This document shows, piece by piece, positions 34,601 to 39,585 of a stretch of DNA of 64,000 nucleotides. The DNA is taken from positions 1,532,001-1,596,000 of the forward strand of contig NC_059415.1 of assembly GCF_905220565.1 (NCBI RefSeq), written 5' to 3'. Each line of letters starts with the position of its first letter. The first letter of the stretch is position 1. The notes under the pieces are model-generated. The model worked only from the letters and a program-made list of their open reading frames with translations, was not told the DNA's origin and did not search any database. This DNA is from Melitaea cinxia (Eukaryota > Arthropoda > Insecta > Lepidoptera > Nymphalidae). Made by a program: the position numbers and the translations under genes.

Positions 34601-36384
34601 AAAATGAGTCTTTATAGTGTACTTTATTTTACCATTCCTTCTAGTGCATTCGGGTCAAAATAGGAACTAAGTATATATGAAATTCCTCAGGTTTTATCAT
34701 AACGAGATTCTATTGTATATCAACAAATATATGATAAATAAATAATAAATCTGATATATCAAATTCTCATGTCACAATGTTAGTTAAAATACTCCTCTGA
34801 AACGGCTGAACCGATATCGTAGGTCTGAGGATCAGCCAACGTCTATTTTTCATACCCTTAAGTTATAAGGGGGCTAAAATAAGATGGTTACTAACATATA
34901 TGGCAGAATAACCTTTGTAAGGTCAGCTAGTAATAAATAAATATTTAAAACACACACACACACACACACGGTCTGTTCCTAAAGTAAGCAACTGAATGCC
35001 TGTGTTATAGGTAGGGTTGCCAACTGTTGAAAGGACTAACGCGGGAGACTTTGGGGAAAGAAAAACTCAATTAATTTTTAAATTTATATTTATTTTGCTT
35101 TCTAGCAGCATCTAATATTTTACGGTTTTTCATTACAAAATCGTAAAAGTTTTTACATGTAAAATCGAAGTTTGTGAGTACTTGTAATTCTGCTTTTATT
35201 AAAGAAATACTCATTCGGTTTCTTTCCTTGCTCCATGCTTGTTCCATTATGCTGAATATACGTTTGCAAGAAGCATTAGAGACAGGAATGGAAAGAACAA
35301 ACGTGACCATTTATTATCAATTCAGAACAAGGATTTCTATCTTTCGATATAGTAAAGAAGTCAACCCAGCGTAGGATGCGTATAATTTTTAGAAAAACCG
35401 GAAAAATTATTCTTCCCCGGGAGGTCGGGAGATTAACTATTATTTCCGGAGTCTCCCGGGCGATCCGGGAGGGTTGGGAACCCTAGTTATAGGTAACAGC
35501 CAACTGGTATAAATATGAGAAGATTATTGAACAATTTTTACTAAAGTAACTTTGATATAACTTAAATTTGTTTACATTGAATATTACAATGTGTGTTATG
35601 ATTAATATAACATGATTAAATAATAAAAAAAAACGAATGAATTTGTGCGCTTTAAAGAAATTTACTTAAACGTATGTAGATACTTATACTATAAATGGAG
35701 GAACTTTTAGTAATAATTTCGAAGCTAAACATTTGAATAAAATTTATCAGATGCTTCTACTGAAAATTGAAACATCATGTTAAACCAAGGTTATAGAAAT
35801 GTAAATTCTTTAATCATAATTGTAAGTTAAGTACTTGTGGAGGCCTATGTCCAGTAGTGGACTGCGAAAGGCTGATGTGATGATGTGATAATGATGAATT
35901 GTAAGTTTGTTAAATAATAAATATGTGCCAATGTGTGTATGTTGTAGACAGAGGTCTAATTGTGGAATAATAGATAAGATTGGGTTTTCTATGAAGTTAT
36001 AACTTAAGATTAGACAAACAATACGTACCATCGTCTTCATTAATACTTTGTAAGGTTGTCATAGCGTGTTTATCCTTTTGGGACTTATCCCGCATTCCGG
36101 CTTTACCATTTTGAAACTCCTCTTCAAACTTATCAAAACACAAGAACGCGGCCTGTGAACGAATTTATAACATACACTTAGAAACTAATCACACTTTAAA
36201 TATCTATGAGCACTGAATATTTAAATTAATATAAGATAAATCAGGCGGAAATTTAATTTGTAACTGTTGGATTTATGTTCCACGTTATGTGTTGTAACTC
36301 TACCTTAAGGTCATCATTGAAGTTCTTTGTGAAAGCATTCGATATTTCACAGATTTTTGGTAGCAATTCATTAAAAATGGACAT
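4421..36384 (-). CDS. INCENP: INCENP, inner centromere protein (20 coding exons)
   Basis: Scaffold subunit of the chromosomal passenger complex. In the family, the N-terminal CEN box binds Survivin and Borealin, a central single alpha-helix binds microtubules, and the C-terminal IN-box binds and activates Aurora B at centromeres and the spindle midzone. Exons, 5' to 3' on the minus strand: 36304-36384, 36029-36152, 34103-34302, 33570-33690, 32488-32616, 31894-32007, 30747-30853, 28505-28562, 27958-28012, 27197-27536, 26627-26732, 25421-25523, 24706-24790, 23589-23696, 22405-22586, 21309-21462, 17165-17304, 16761-16861, 16456-16583, 4421-4606. Total 2622 nt, 873 codons plus TGA. All introns are GT-AG and all phases match. 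The IN-box (IPAW, then DLREIF, then KRTSSAVW) makes the identification firm. The start is the only ATG in the first exon; the open frame above it has only a TTG. Length is close to human INCENP. Two exon-derived tandem arrays sit in intron 16 and just after the stop. Confidence 0.93.
4662..5000 (-). mobile_element. Two adjacent SINE-like copies, GTCGGCAAACAAGCG family
   Basis: A short copy (4662-4730) and a longer one (about 4746-5000) share AAACAAGCGTA...GCTCACCTGATGGTAAG, the CCAGGAGCTCTGGTCACC block and the GAGCAGGAAATTCCTGC block with copies at 24.1, 29.5, 47.9 and 57.7 kb. Plus-strand copies end in an A-rich tail, so this one is minus-oriented. Sits in the last INCENP intron. Confidence 0.75.
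5001..5269. other. Intronic sequence, no feature seen
   Basis: Part of the last INCENP intron. 5030-5140 holds blocks like the GTCGGCAAACAAGCG family (ATCGCAAG, CCAGGAGCTCTGGCC, TTGAGC-GGA), suggesting a third decayed copy; the rest is plain AT-rich DNA. Confidence 0.5.
5270..5531 (+). mobile_element. LINE reverse-transcriptase remnant, left of the BEL/Pao insertion
   Basis: Decayed reading resembling DF-x-x-AFD-x-V-HHD followed by SGVSQG of a LINE reverse transcriptase. It stops at CAGGG, where the LTR element begins, and resumes at 12338 with the LGP that follows in the same motif. A second copy of the same family lies at 15740-15990. Confidence 0.6.
5532..5827 (-). repeat. 3' LTR of the BEL/Pao element
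   Basis: 296 bp, TGTATAACACCCGG at the left end and GTTCGTACA at the right. Differs from the other LTR by one substitution (GAGGG against GACGG) and one extra T. Just inside, on the minus strand, GGCGGGCGGTAAA is a plausible polypurine tract. Confidence 0.93.
6033..11234 (-). pseudogene. BEL/Pao gag-pol, interrupted
   Basis: Starts at an ATG at 11234 about 0.8 kb inside the 5' LTR. Visible in order: Gag with DUF1759-like region, zinc knuckles (CYNCLGANHG, CNLCHRRHH), protease with LLDQGSQGNFV, reverse transcriptase with the YMDD active site, RNase H with FRDASKMAYAAVVY, and integrase with GVDFAGPI. Breaks: an in-frame TGA at 10899-10901 in Gag; a one-base frameshift near 8045 at the start of RNase H; a frameshift near 6775 in the integrase core; and an in-frame TAG near 6651. 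The last part runs to 6033. No envelope gene seen. As written it cannot yield a complete polyprotein. Confidence 0.9.
12043..12337 (-). repeat. 5' LTR of the BEL/Pao element
   Basis: 295 bp. On the minus strand it is followed immediately by TGGTCTTCAAGC, a TGG-initiated candidate primer-binding site; I could not assign the tRNA. Confidence 0.93.
12338..12540 (+). mobile_element. LINE remnant, right of the BEL/Pao insertion
   Basis: Resumes the reverse-transcriptase remnant cut at 5531: the sequence encodes L-x-LGP and an F-S-x-x-F-I-x-D-like tail (to about 12400), then becomes unrecognisable. Confidence 0.55.
12550..13680 (+). mobile_element. RTE-like LINE remnant (endonuclease/reverse transcriptase)
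   Basis: Plus-strand frames with stops and shifts. Recognisable pieces are a linker with RRIYRSTRK and W-x-EDFEEVLRP, then YFGSIVSE near 13090, LLYGCETDRVTK near 13250 and IKRRQWAWIGH near 13425, the order of the C-terminal half of such elements. Heavily decayed, no intact frame. Confidence 0.65.
13672..14520 (-). pseudogene. Mariner transposase remnant
   Basis: From about 14520 downward: KKQLAALVGVSKITI (helix-turn-helix), WVPRIFSAHQKRERVD, then GDET, GKIMAMIFWDTE and SAISAYFDAHDKSFF, in mariner order. Frameshifts occur near 14200 and 13870 and parts of the DDE core are lost. Ends in sequence like a mariner terminal repeat (AAAAAGTTCGCGGAATG). Confidence 0.8.
14521..15285 (-). pseudogene. 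Ty3/Gypsy reverse transcriptase fragment
   Basis: Reads from about 15285 down: PQSQPFPLIDDLIMK, KYFSTLDVNSAFWSFPM, FGLKTAPAIFQRIL, NFIDDILIFSKSFEKH, then the connection with F-x-WSTECQESFDKIK and INTDASIKGVGAVL of RNase H. The F-I/V-DD active site is present. Frameshift near 14880. No LTRs seen; it is cut at about 14521 where the mariner remnant begins. Confidence 0.82.
15730..16005 (+). mobile_element. LINE reverse-transcriptase remnant (second copy)
   Basis: Homologous to the 5270-5531 plus 12338 remnant: GGGTTTCTCAAGGATCAAACTTGGGTCC encodes GVSQGSNLGP. This copy lacks the LTR insertion and so shows the empty-site arrangement. Confidence 0.65.
16006..16260 (+). mobile_element. RTE-like LINE C-terminal fragment
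   Basis: Frame of 77 codons with YIYLGAQICNEGSYVPEIRR then IGMAKDVMTRLNNIWK, a typical C-terminal section of endonuclease/reverse-transcriptase LINEs. Truncated at both ends. Confidence 0.72.
16456..16583 (-). CDS. INCENP: INCENP exon 19 (IN-box, N-terminal part)
   Basis: Residues 770-812. PVYMMDGFQYLNSDEDEEPP followed by ERPIPAWSTSK. The acidic stretch followed by P-IP-x-W is the start of the IN-box, the segment that wraps the small lobe of Aurora B. Ends AAG|GTGAGT in phase 0; the partner half is 11.8 kb away in exon 20. Confidence 0.94.
16761..16861 (-). CDS. INCENP: INCENP exon 18 (end of helix)
   Basis: Residues 736-769. MKKEAALMAKEIERRQKEF, then MERQKMKQRIDGDK. Last part of the charged helix before the IN-box. 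Acceptor TTACAG, donor GTAAGT. Confidence 0.9.
17165..17304 (-). CDS. INCENP: INCENP exon 17 (helix)
   Basis: Residues 690-735. KKQELARKVAETEERRK, then AEEQARQQRLADEQKR, then AARKKQLEEAE. Continuous E/K/R/Q/A helix with alternating charge. Acceptor TAACAG, donor GTGAGT. Phase 0 in, so it joins exon 16 directly. Confidence 0.9.
17805..18046. repeat. GT/CA-rich simple repeat flanking the exon 16 array
   Basis: Irregular GTGTGTATGTACGTGTGTGT-type sequence directly 3' (in gene orientation) of the array. It is the same kind of DNA that separates the units, so it looks like the intronic microsatellite in which the duplications began. Confidence 0.9.
18047..21377 (-). repeat. Minisatellite of INCENP exon 16 end plus 5' splice site (30 copies)
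   Basis: Each unit is 69 bp of exon 16 coding sequence followed on the minus strand by the donor GTACACGC and a CA-rich stretch. Intervals between copies are 108 (15), 110 (10), 126 (3) and 164 (1) bp; differences come from CA/GT repeat length. The first copy in transcription order is the genuine exon end at 21309; the other 29 lie in intron 16. Copies are near-identical; one, near 20161, has AAG changed to CAG (Lys to Gln). None of the frames contains stop codons across the array, which produces meaningless open frames over 1200 residues on both strands. Confidence 0.96.
21309..21462 (-). CDS. INCENP: INCENP exon 16 (helix; source of the intron-16 array)
   Basis: Residues 638-689. RREEKMAAAAAARSAAERER, then KALLEAAAKERREKQ, then KLERLREAER, ending at CGG|GTACAC. 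Charged-helix composition fits the INCENP microtubule-binding single alpha-helix. The last 69 bases (23 codons, K660-ish onward) together with the donor are repeated 29 more times downstream, so this exon has 30 near-identical candidate 5' splice sites. Confidence 0.85.
21975..22270 (+). mobile_element. SINE copy, family C
   Basis: Shares GTCGTAAGAGGCGACTAAGG, AACTTAAAAAGCCGAT and GGCAAAACACATGAGTTCACG with the 48350-48665 copy in opposite orientation. Its expected LINE-like 3' tail is missing; at 22271 it switches to the GTCGGCAAACAAGCG family and then to a GCCCAGCAGTAGGACGTTACAGGCT tail, so it is a composite. Confidence 0.7.
22271..22385 (+). mobile_element. Composite SINE fragments
   Basis: TATAAGCTACGGTAATCTCTTACC...GTTTGCCGACCTAGTGACATAAC plus an A-rich run, then the last 30 bases of the tRNA-derived SINE tail. 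Ends just before INCENP exon 15. Confidence 0.6.
22405..22586 (-). CDS. INCENP: INCENP exon 15 (start of the alpha-helical region)
   Basis: Residues 578-637. VIPGKSFIPSSTSK, then INKAREAEENQKMEKED, then KKEALLEAKRELQK. It marks the change from disordered linker to the E/K/R/A-rich single alpha-helix typical of INCENP. Acceptor TTTCAG, donor GTGAGT. Confidence 0.9.
23115..23255 (+). other. tRNA-like sequence between inverted ATATCAAAAAT repeats
   Basis: Contains an A-box-like TAGCTAATTGGCTAGAGC and a perfect B-box arm GCGGGTTCGAACCCCGC (5-bp stem, 7-base loop). A CGAC/GTCG stem could form the anticodon arm, but its loop lacks T33 and the acceptor stem is imperfect. Flanked by ATCATATCAAAAATTT and AATTTTTGATATGATAT. 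More likely a tRNA-derived repeat than a working tRNA. A related copy is at 25285-25385. Confidence 0.5.
23589..23696 (-). CDS. INCENP: INCENP exon 14
   Basis: Residues 542-577, exactly 36 codons between two phase-0 introns. Contains KVSKAILSAETLSKMN. No domain recognised. Because it is phase 0 on both sides, skipping it would keep frame. A MITE lies directly upstream in the intron. Confidence 0.87.
23745..23965 (+). mobile_element. MITE, family D
   Basis: Shares TTGGGGAATAAGCTGGTGAA, GAGAGCGTTACGAAAAGTGTGATCGGGCGAGG and a terminal AGTTTTA(C/T)TTCAGTCGTG with copies at 24.9, 28.3, 32.2, 32.4, 38.5, 39.5 and 61.6 kb. In intron 13 to 14 of INCENP, directly 5' of exon 14. Confidence 0.65.
24115..24400 (+). 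mobile_element. SINE-like element, GTCGGCAAACAAGCG family, near full length
   Basis: Begins GGTAGGGCACAGCAGGAATTTCCTGCTC and ends GTTTGCCGACCTAGTGATAT followed by a run of A. The oligo-A end suggests target-primed retrotransposition. I see no convincing A/B box. Best reference copy in the window. Confidence 0.75.
24706..24790 (-). CDS. INCENP: INCENP exon 13
   Basis: Residues 513-541. VKAKVQQFEEMATRVTRTKT is a predicted helical and basic segment. Acceptor TTTACAG, donor GTATAT. Confidence 0.87.
24845..25030 (+). mobile_element. MITE, family D
   Basis: GACTTGAGGGGTAAGCTGGTGAATATG, GAGAGCGTTACGAAAAGTGTG and TTTTACTTCAGTCGTGTGGTC. Somewhat degenerate. In INCENP intron 12. Confidence 0.65.
25285..25385 (-). 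other. Second tRNA-like repeat with ATATCAAAAA ends
   Basis: On the minus strand CGCGGGATCGATCCACG keeps a B-box-like arm, next to GTGTCAGACACGG. Flanked by ATATATCAAAAATA and TTGATATGATATCAAAAAT. Same design as 23115-23255 but diverged. Confidence 0.45.
25421..25523 (-). CDS. INCENP: INCENP exon 12
   Basis: Residues 479-512. Acidic then Pro/Ser-rich (LLTDDNDSIEHTP, then NPSPPQP). No domain recognised. Acceptor TTTCAG, donor GTAAGT, phases 1 in and 2 out. Confidence 0.85.
26074..26238 (-). mobile_element. Short non-autonomous Helitron
   Basis: On the minus strand begins A|TCTATATATATAAAAATGAATG and ends AGCGCGCTTCAACTAG|T. TC...CTAG ends and an A|T target fit Helitrons. A truncated relative is at 46966-47092. 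Confidence 0.65.
26627..26732 (-). CDS. INCENP: INCENP exon 11 (TVVL repeats)
   Basis: Residues 444-478. Three copies of a hydrophobic motif, MNETVVLE, CNQTVVLD and MDATVVID, spaced 9-16 residues apart. Function unknown; a short docking motif is a reasonable guess. Acceptor TTACAG, donor GTATTT. Confidence 0.87.
27197..27536 (-). CDS. INCENP: INCENP exon 10
   Basis: Residues 330-443, the longest coding exon. Disordered, Lys/Asp/Glu/Thr-rich. Near its start it has a QETLVISP motif and near its end DMDKTVVLPNG, the first members of a repeated TVVL-type motif that continues in exon 11. Ends ITPKNI before GTAAGT. Confidence 0.88.
27958..28012 (-). CDS. INCENP: INCENP exon 9 (small, basic)
   Basis: Residues 312-329, a 55-nt exon reading SPAEKQRPKRTRRAQKA between phase-1 and phase-2 junctions. 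It repeats the PKRTR basic block of exon 7. Acceptor ATTTCAG, donor GTAAGT. Confidence 0.83.
28265..28440 (-). mobile_element. MITE, family D
   Basis: GAAGTAAAACTTCTTTAGCTCCATC at one end and GTAAAGAAGTTTTACTTCGAT at the other form a terminal inverted repeat of about 17 bp. In INCENP intron 8. Confidence 0.75.
28505..28562 (-). CDS. INCENP: INCENP exon 8 (small)
   Basis: Residues 293-311, a 58-nt exon reading AAEPTVSDKDNQTATVTEA. Short and acidic. It is supported by a TTTATAG acceptor, a GTATCG donor and phase agreement with both neighbours rather than by a known domain. Confidence 0.78.
28705..28870 (-). mobile_element. 3' part of a tRNA-derived SINE, family B
   Basis: CAGCCTGTAATATCCCACTACTGGGCATAGGCCTC through GGAGAAGGATCAGATCTTAATCCACCACGC to GATCGCTATCAGGTGTACATGATAAC. 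Matches the 3' two-thirds of the full copy at 41037-41420; the tRNA-like head is missing. Confidence 0.75.
29465..29697 (+). mobile_element. SINE-like element, GTCGGCAAACAAGCG family, 5' truncated
   Basis: Starts in the CCTCGACCTTACA block and runs to GCCGACCTAGTGACATAAG with an A/G-rich tail. 5' truncation fits LINE-driven insertion. In INCENP intron 7. Confidence 0.75.
29750..30015. mobile_element. Possible MITE with CACCAGTTGTG ends
   Basis: GTTTCACCAGTTGTGAAT near the left end and ATCCACAACTGGTAACTAACTGGTGGC at the right are inverted repeats of each other. The frame between them on either strand has no recognised domain. Confidence 0.5.
30747..30853 (-). CDS. INCENP: INCENP exon 7
   Basis: Residues 257-292. 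SNRSTRASARATTKQTDSED followed by SQPAETRPKRTRAKK. Ends phase 0 at a GTAAAT donor. The KQTD...QPA stretch and the PKRTR block repeat elements of exons 6 and 9. Confidence 0.88.
31894..32007 (-). CDS. INCENP: INCENP exon 6
   Basis: Residues 219-256. Begins PRKMLHKEKTEE and ends with RRRTTRTRKQTDTQPAR. The basic Arg-Thr-rich tail resembles exons 7 and 9 and contains several Arg-x-Thr sites of Aurora-kinase type. Acceptor TTCTAG, donor GTATGA. Confidence 0.87.
32165..32335 (-). mobile_element. MITE, family D, with clear inverted ends
   Basis: GAAGTAAAACTTCTTTA at the left and TAAAGAAGTTTTACTTC at the right are exact inverted repeats. Internal ATATCTCCCTCTCAAGTTCCG and CGTAACGCC are family hallmarks. 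Between INCENP exons 5 and 6. Confidence 0.82.
32336..32466 (-). mobile_element. MITE, family D, truncated, next to exon 5
   Basis: AAGTAAAGCTTCTTTAGCTCAATC to GTAACGCTCTCGTCACGCATTCACCAG; lacks the second terminal repeat. It directly follows the copy at 32165-32335 and ends about 20 bases from the exon 5 donor. Confidence 0.72.
32488..32616 (-). CDS. INCENP: INCENP exon 5
   Basis: Residues 176-218. Acidic, proline- and methionine-rich linker (PPEPMDMESLP, then DEMAMPPPMAPVP). No domain seen. Acceptor TTTCAG, donor GTGAGT. Two MITEs sit immediately 3' of it in the intron, one ending within 25 bases of the donor. Confidence 0.87.
33100..33382 (+). mobile_element. Helitron-like sequence carrying a heat-shock-type promoter
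   Basis: The right end CCGTGCGAAGCCCGGGCGGGAAGCTAG|T (33358-33382) is a Helitron-type 3' end with a small hairpin and CTAG before T. Upstream lie heat-shock elements, a TATA box and a leader-like segment (separate entry). The 5' end was not found. In INCENP intron 4, antisense to the gene. Confidence 0.55.
33158..33300 (+). promoter_or_regulatory. Heat-shock-gene-like promoter
   Basis: GAAcaTTCtaGAA at 33161-33173 is a perfect three-unit heat-shock element (alternating nGAAn). TTCtcGAAtaTCCtaGAG at 33202-33219 is a four-unit near-match. TATATAAG follows at 33234-33241, and a TTAGTTC initiator-like site lies about 30 bp further on, then an A-rich leader-like stretch with TTTCGAAACGAAAAG. Order and spacing are those of insect hsp70-type promoters. 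No open frame follows before the Helitron-like end, so it may be a captured promoter fragment. Confidence 0.55.
33570..33690 (-). CDS. INCENP: INCENP exon 4
   Basis: Residues 136-175. Contains GRSKRRGKEDDKENTEP and ends in IPVVQ, next to the phase-1 junction that completes a Val. The IPVVQV stretch across the junction loosely resembles an HP1 chromoshadow PxVxL ligand, which is only suggestive. Acceptor TCTTTAG, donor GTAATA. Confidence 0.85.
34103..34302 (-). CDS. INCENP: INCENP exon 3
   Basis: Residues 69-135. Ser/Lys/Glu-rich and apparently disordered, with basic patches (RRGSKKRSK, KRQKR) of nuclear-localisation type. The acceptor is TTTAAG and the donor is GTTTGA, which is unusual at +3 but keeps phase 0. 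An ATG-led frame in another phase at the same place is a shadow. Confidence 0.82.
34750..34930 (+). mobile_element. Short non-autonomous Helitron
   Basis: A|TCTGATATATCAAATTCTCATGTCAC at the 5' end and GTAAGGTCAGCTAG|T at the 3' end, 181 bp. Related to the copy at 41897-42101. Confidence 0.65.
34970..35004. mobile_element. Mariner end interrupted by a hAT insertion
   Basis: GTCTGTTCCTAAAGTAAGCAACTGAATGCCTGTG continues after the hAT element as TTATAGGTAACAGCCAACTGG. The uninterrupted equivalent is at 55788-55845, next to mariner transposase sequence. Confidence 0.6.
35013..35486 (-). mobile_element. Truncated hAT transposon with 8-bp target duplication
   Basis: Ends are imperfect inverted repeats (AGGGTTGCCAAC and GTTGGGAACCCTAG). 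TTATAGGT occurs at 35005-35012 and 35487-35494. The minus strand encodes the C-terminal hAT dimerisation region: VLSIPVSNASCKRIFSIMEQ then WSKERNRMS. The rest of the transposase is absent, so the copy is non-autonomous. In INCENP intron 2. Confidence 0.8.
36029..36152 (-). CDS. INCENP: INCENP exon 2 (CEN box, second half)
   Basis: Residues 28-68 plus one base of codon 69. It begins AAFLCFDKFEEEFQNGKAG after a TTCACAG acceptor and ends INEDD before GTACGT. It continues the N-terminal helical region; the C-terminal part is charged and probably disordered. Confidence 0.85.
36304..36384 (-). CDS. INCENP: INCENP exon 1 (CEN box, first half)
   Basis: Residues 1-27, beginning MSIFNELLPKICEISNAF and ending in DDLK before a GTAGAG donor. 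The ATG has A at -3. With exon 2 it forms an amphipathic helical segment like the CEN box that packs against Survivin and Borealin. The match is in length and pattern rather than strict identity. An untranslated exon further upstream cannot be excluded. Confidence 0.82.
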
Positions 36385-37309
36385 AATTGGAAAAGGAACT
36401 TCACTTTCATAAAAGTTTCTTAAATTTGACAAACGCTCTAAAACACTACACAATCGAAAACCGTTTGAAATTGAAAAACATTGTTGCCAACACAATTCAA
36501 ATTACAACGTAACGCAATGAGGCCGGTTTTCGTTGCGTTCACAGTTCACACATTCGTAAGAAAAATGTTTTAATAATATTTTATTTCAATTAAAAATATA
36601 ATTGTTACTAAATATTAATAATTTTAATAGTTCTTTTTTTAGTGCGAATTATGTTCATACTTGTGTATGTTCATACATGAATTTAGTGTGCAAATTTTAT
36701 TTTATATATATATGAATTTTGTAATAGTTACAAGATATTTCAATAGATGTCACTTTATAAAGATTCTTAACTAATAATATAAAATTACAATTTTGTTATA
36801 TTAAAAAAAACAGTGAAATATCAACTTTTTGTTTTCGCTTATAATGGATTTGAATGTAGTTATTAGCATAAAAAAGAAATATGTTGTCGAAATGAAATCT
36901 TAATTGTACGTGATTGCAACATTTTTCAATAATAAGTACTCATTTTAGTAATTTTCTACTGTATAGCTTGTAACTTACGTAAGAATTTATGTATCCAACT
37001 AATTAGTACAAAATGAATATCAAATATAATTATTTTACATATAATACAAGATACAATTAATAAAACTATTTTATATTAAGAACGTGAGACTGTTTTGTAA
37101 GCAGTGTGAGTAGTATAATATTTATCTTATATTCAACGTCACTTATTTGATTATTATTTTAAGCTGCTGATGAAAAAAATTACCCGTGATTTAGTCTAGT
37201 GACAGTAAAATAATAATTGCTTTATATAATTAATGGAAATAAAGTCTGTTCGCGTTAAGAAAATATTCACTAAACGATGTCATTAAAAGGAAGTTCTTAT
37301 TATTCTTAT
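36385..37309. other. Upstream region of INCENP, no gene seen
   Basis: Should contain the INCENP 5' UTR and promoter. I see no clear TATA box. GGCCGGTTTTCGTTGCGTTC near 36511-36530 is the only less AT-rich stretch. The frame above the start codon is open to 36495 without an ATG. Confidence 0.5.
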
Positions 37310-37530
37310 TGAGGGTTGAGGTTGAGGTGGCCCTTTAGAGCTCACTCCAAGGCAATAGAGAGCTCTTGGTGCTCATGAGCGCTTTATAATCGAAGGAGGC
37401 CGCAGCACGTGTGGCCAACCGTTGGGGCGCCGGGCGTCGCGGTGCATCTTAACGCGATCCCGTGGCGTCCCACTAGGACGTTAAGGGCGCCGCTGGTTTT
37501 TAGCGGGTATTCCGGACCTTCAGACCTGTG
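37310..37530 (+). mobile_element. GC-rich fragment, possibly an R1-like 3' UTR
   Basis: A GC-rich island in AT-rich DNA (GTTGGGGCGCCGGGCGTCGCGG, then CGCTGGTTTTTAGCGGG). The TGGTTTTTAG run recalls the 3' region of the R1-like copy at 52953-53865. No open frame. Identification is weak. Confidence 0.3.
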
Positions 37531-37869
37531 TTCTAATACACTATGACAATAAGCTTGATGCTATTATATTTAAATATTATATAATAAATAAAAATTAATA
37601 CAATACCTATTATTATTATTCATGTAATAATAGATCAATGTATATATTTATTATTTATAGACCAAGTGCATTAACCCAACACCAAAAAGCAATCAAGTAG
37701 CAATAATTGCTGAAACTATGAGACGTAAAATGAAGAATGATCCTACGTTTTTACTGTTTATAACGCTCTATTGGTCGTAAAACTCTATGAAATTTTTATT
37801 ACAGATCTTAAAATTGCTTTGCCGTCGAAGAAATTACGATTGTAGACGGCATAAGTAAGCGAAAATGAA

Positions 37870-38110
37870 AACAACAACTACGTACAAAGTAAGTACCTAT
37901 ACAGAGTTATTGATAGACATTAATATTCTGGAACTAACTGTGTCCTCGACTTCGTCCGCGTCCAATTTTAATCCCTACTACATCAACTATCTGGCACTGA
38001 AAGTGCCGTCAAAATCGTTCCAGCCGTTTCAGAGATTAGTTGGAACAAAGAGACAGACATACAGACAAAAACTGTAAAAAATGCTATTTTGGTATATGTA
38101 CCGTGTATAA
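37870..38110 (+). repeat. Unclassified interspersed repeat
   Basis: CCTCGACTTCGTCCGCGTCCAA, then CGTTCCAGCCGTTTCAGAGATTAG and GAGACAGACATACAGACAAAAACTG. The wording is familiar from lepidopteran intergenic repeats. No inverted ends found. Confidence 0.5.
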
Positions 38111-38281
38111 CTACATATGCATTTAGTAAGTAGGTTATTTTAATATTACAAACAGACACTCAAATTTTGTTTCTTTGTATTGATTAATTAACATTACAAT
38201 AATAGGTATCACATAATAAAAGATAGAGTTTAAAGTAGCTATATACTTAACAGTAGTAGAATATAACGAAAAATAAACTCC

Positions 38282-38660
38282 CGCAAACGACAAAAAAACC
38301 GACTTCACTTACATCGAAACGTAATACAACGTAGGTAGACGTAAAAAAAGTCAAGAAGATACGTGTTATCAAAGATTATTCGAAAGTAATCATCAAATCT
38401 TTTTCTCTAGCCAGCTACGTTTCGTATATCTAAGACACAGTACAGGCCTATTGTGCAGAAGTTTTACTTCAGTCGTGTGATCTAAAGCACACTCGTTTTT
38501 TTAAAAGTAAAACTTCGTTACGCATGTTTGACTTGAGAGTAAGCTGGTGAATACGTGAGAGCGTTACGAAAAGTGTGATCGGGCGAGGAGAACGGAAGTT
38601 GAGAGGGAGATATACGTTAGTGAAGATAAAAACGTTTCGTATAGTTTTATTTCATTTAAG
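38282..38660. mobile_element. Fragment of the ACCGACTTC repeat followed by MITE family D
   Basis: 38282-38400 matches the ACCGACTTC...AAGTAATACAA...TAGGTAGACG family. From about 38455, AGTTTTACTTCAGTCGTGTGATCTAAAGCACAC and GAGAGCGTTACGAAAAGTGTGATCGGGCGAGG mark a family D MITE. Confidence 0.6.
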
Positions 38661-39419
38661 AGGTTAAGGTCAATTACTATATTTATAATACTACTCCACG
38701 ACAGTACTACTAATAAAATGTATTTTATTTATTAATTATGACAGTAAAAATAAATAAATAAAGAACAATAACATTGGGTATATAGAAAAAAACCGAAACA
38801 AAATCAAACAGCGTAAAAAGTTAAAAAAAAAATGCAACTGTCATTCCAATGGTAAAGCGAGACGCCATTTTGTAATTTTTATACAATTTAAAATGTCGCG
38901 ACAAATCAAATGACATAAAAGCAATCGTAAGTGTTTACTGCGACAGAGTTTTATCGTGGCTGTATTTGCTAGGGGTGTAGAACCGTTGACAGTTCGGTAT
39001 GCGAGGTCGCTGTTCCGAAATAAAATGCAATAAACGGCAAGGCTGGCAGAAAATCTATAAAGAAATGATAAGTACAGTTAGCGACTTTGTTTTGATCCAA
39101 AAATGTATTATTATTAATTTTTAGTATAGAAAGTAAGATAATAATAGAGAAATTCTTTTTTGAGCTGTGCTTATCTGACAAGGGATGCTTAGCACCCAGG
39201 ATTGAAGGATAACTCGAAAGTAACTCGAAAGGATCGAAGAGGTAAACGAGGGTTAAATAATGCATTAAATTGTATTACTTTGCATAACGTTGACTTTCAA
39301 TCTTTTTTTTCTAACTGTCAGATAGTGTACCGGTTACTTAAATTTAAATTACATTTGTTACATTACTCGTATATGTAGGTATGTGATGTACAGTAGGGTT
39401 TGAGATATATGAATGTATT

Positions 39420-39585
39420 TAAACCACACGACTAGAAGTAAAACTTTCTATTTTCATTAACTTATATATCTCTCTCAACTTCCGTTCACTTCGCCCAATC
39501 ACACTTTTCGTAACGCTCTCGTTATGCATTCATCATCTTAGTCCCCGAGTCCAGCGTGCGTTAAGAAGTATTATTTCAAAAGTAT
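39420..39585 (-). mobile_element. MITE, family D
   Basis: AACCACACGACTAGAAGTAAAACTT at the left, CACTTTTCGTAACGCTCTCGTTATGC inside and AAGAAGTATTATTTC at the right. Degenerate copy. Confidence 0.65.

Noticed and set aside
36253..36495. Longer INCENP N terminus starting at 36495
   Set aside because: The codon there is TTG, not ATG; the first ATG in the frame is at 36384.
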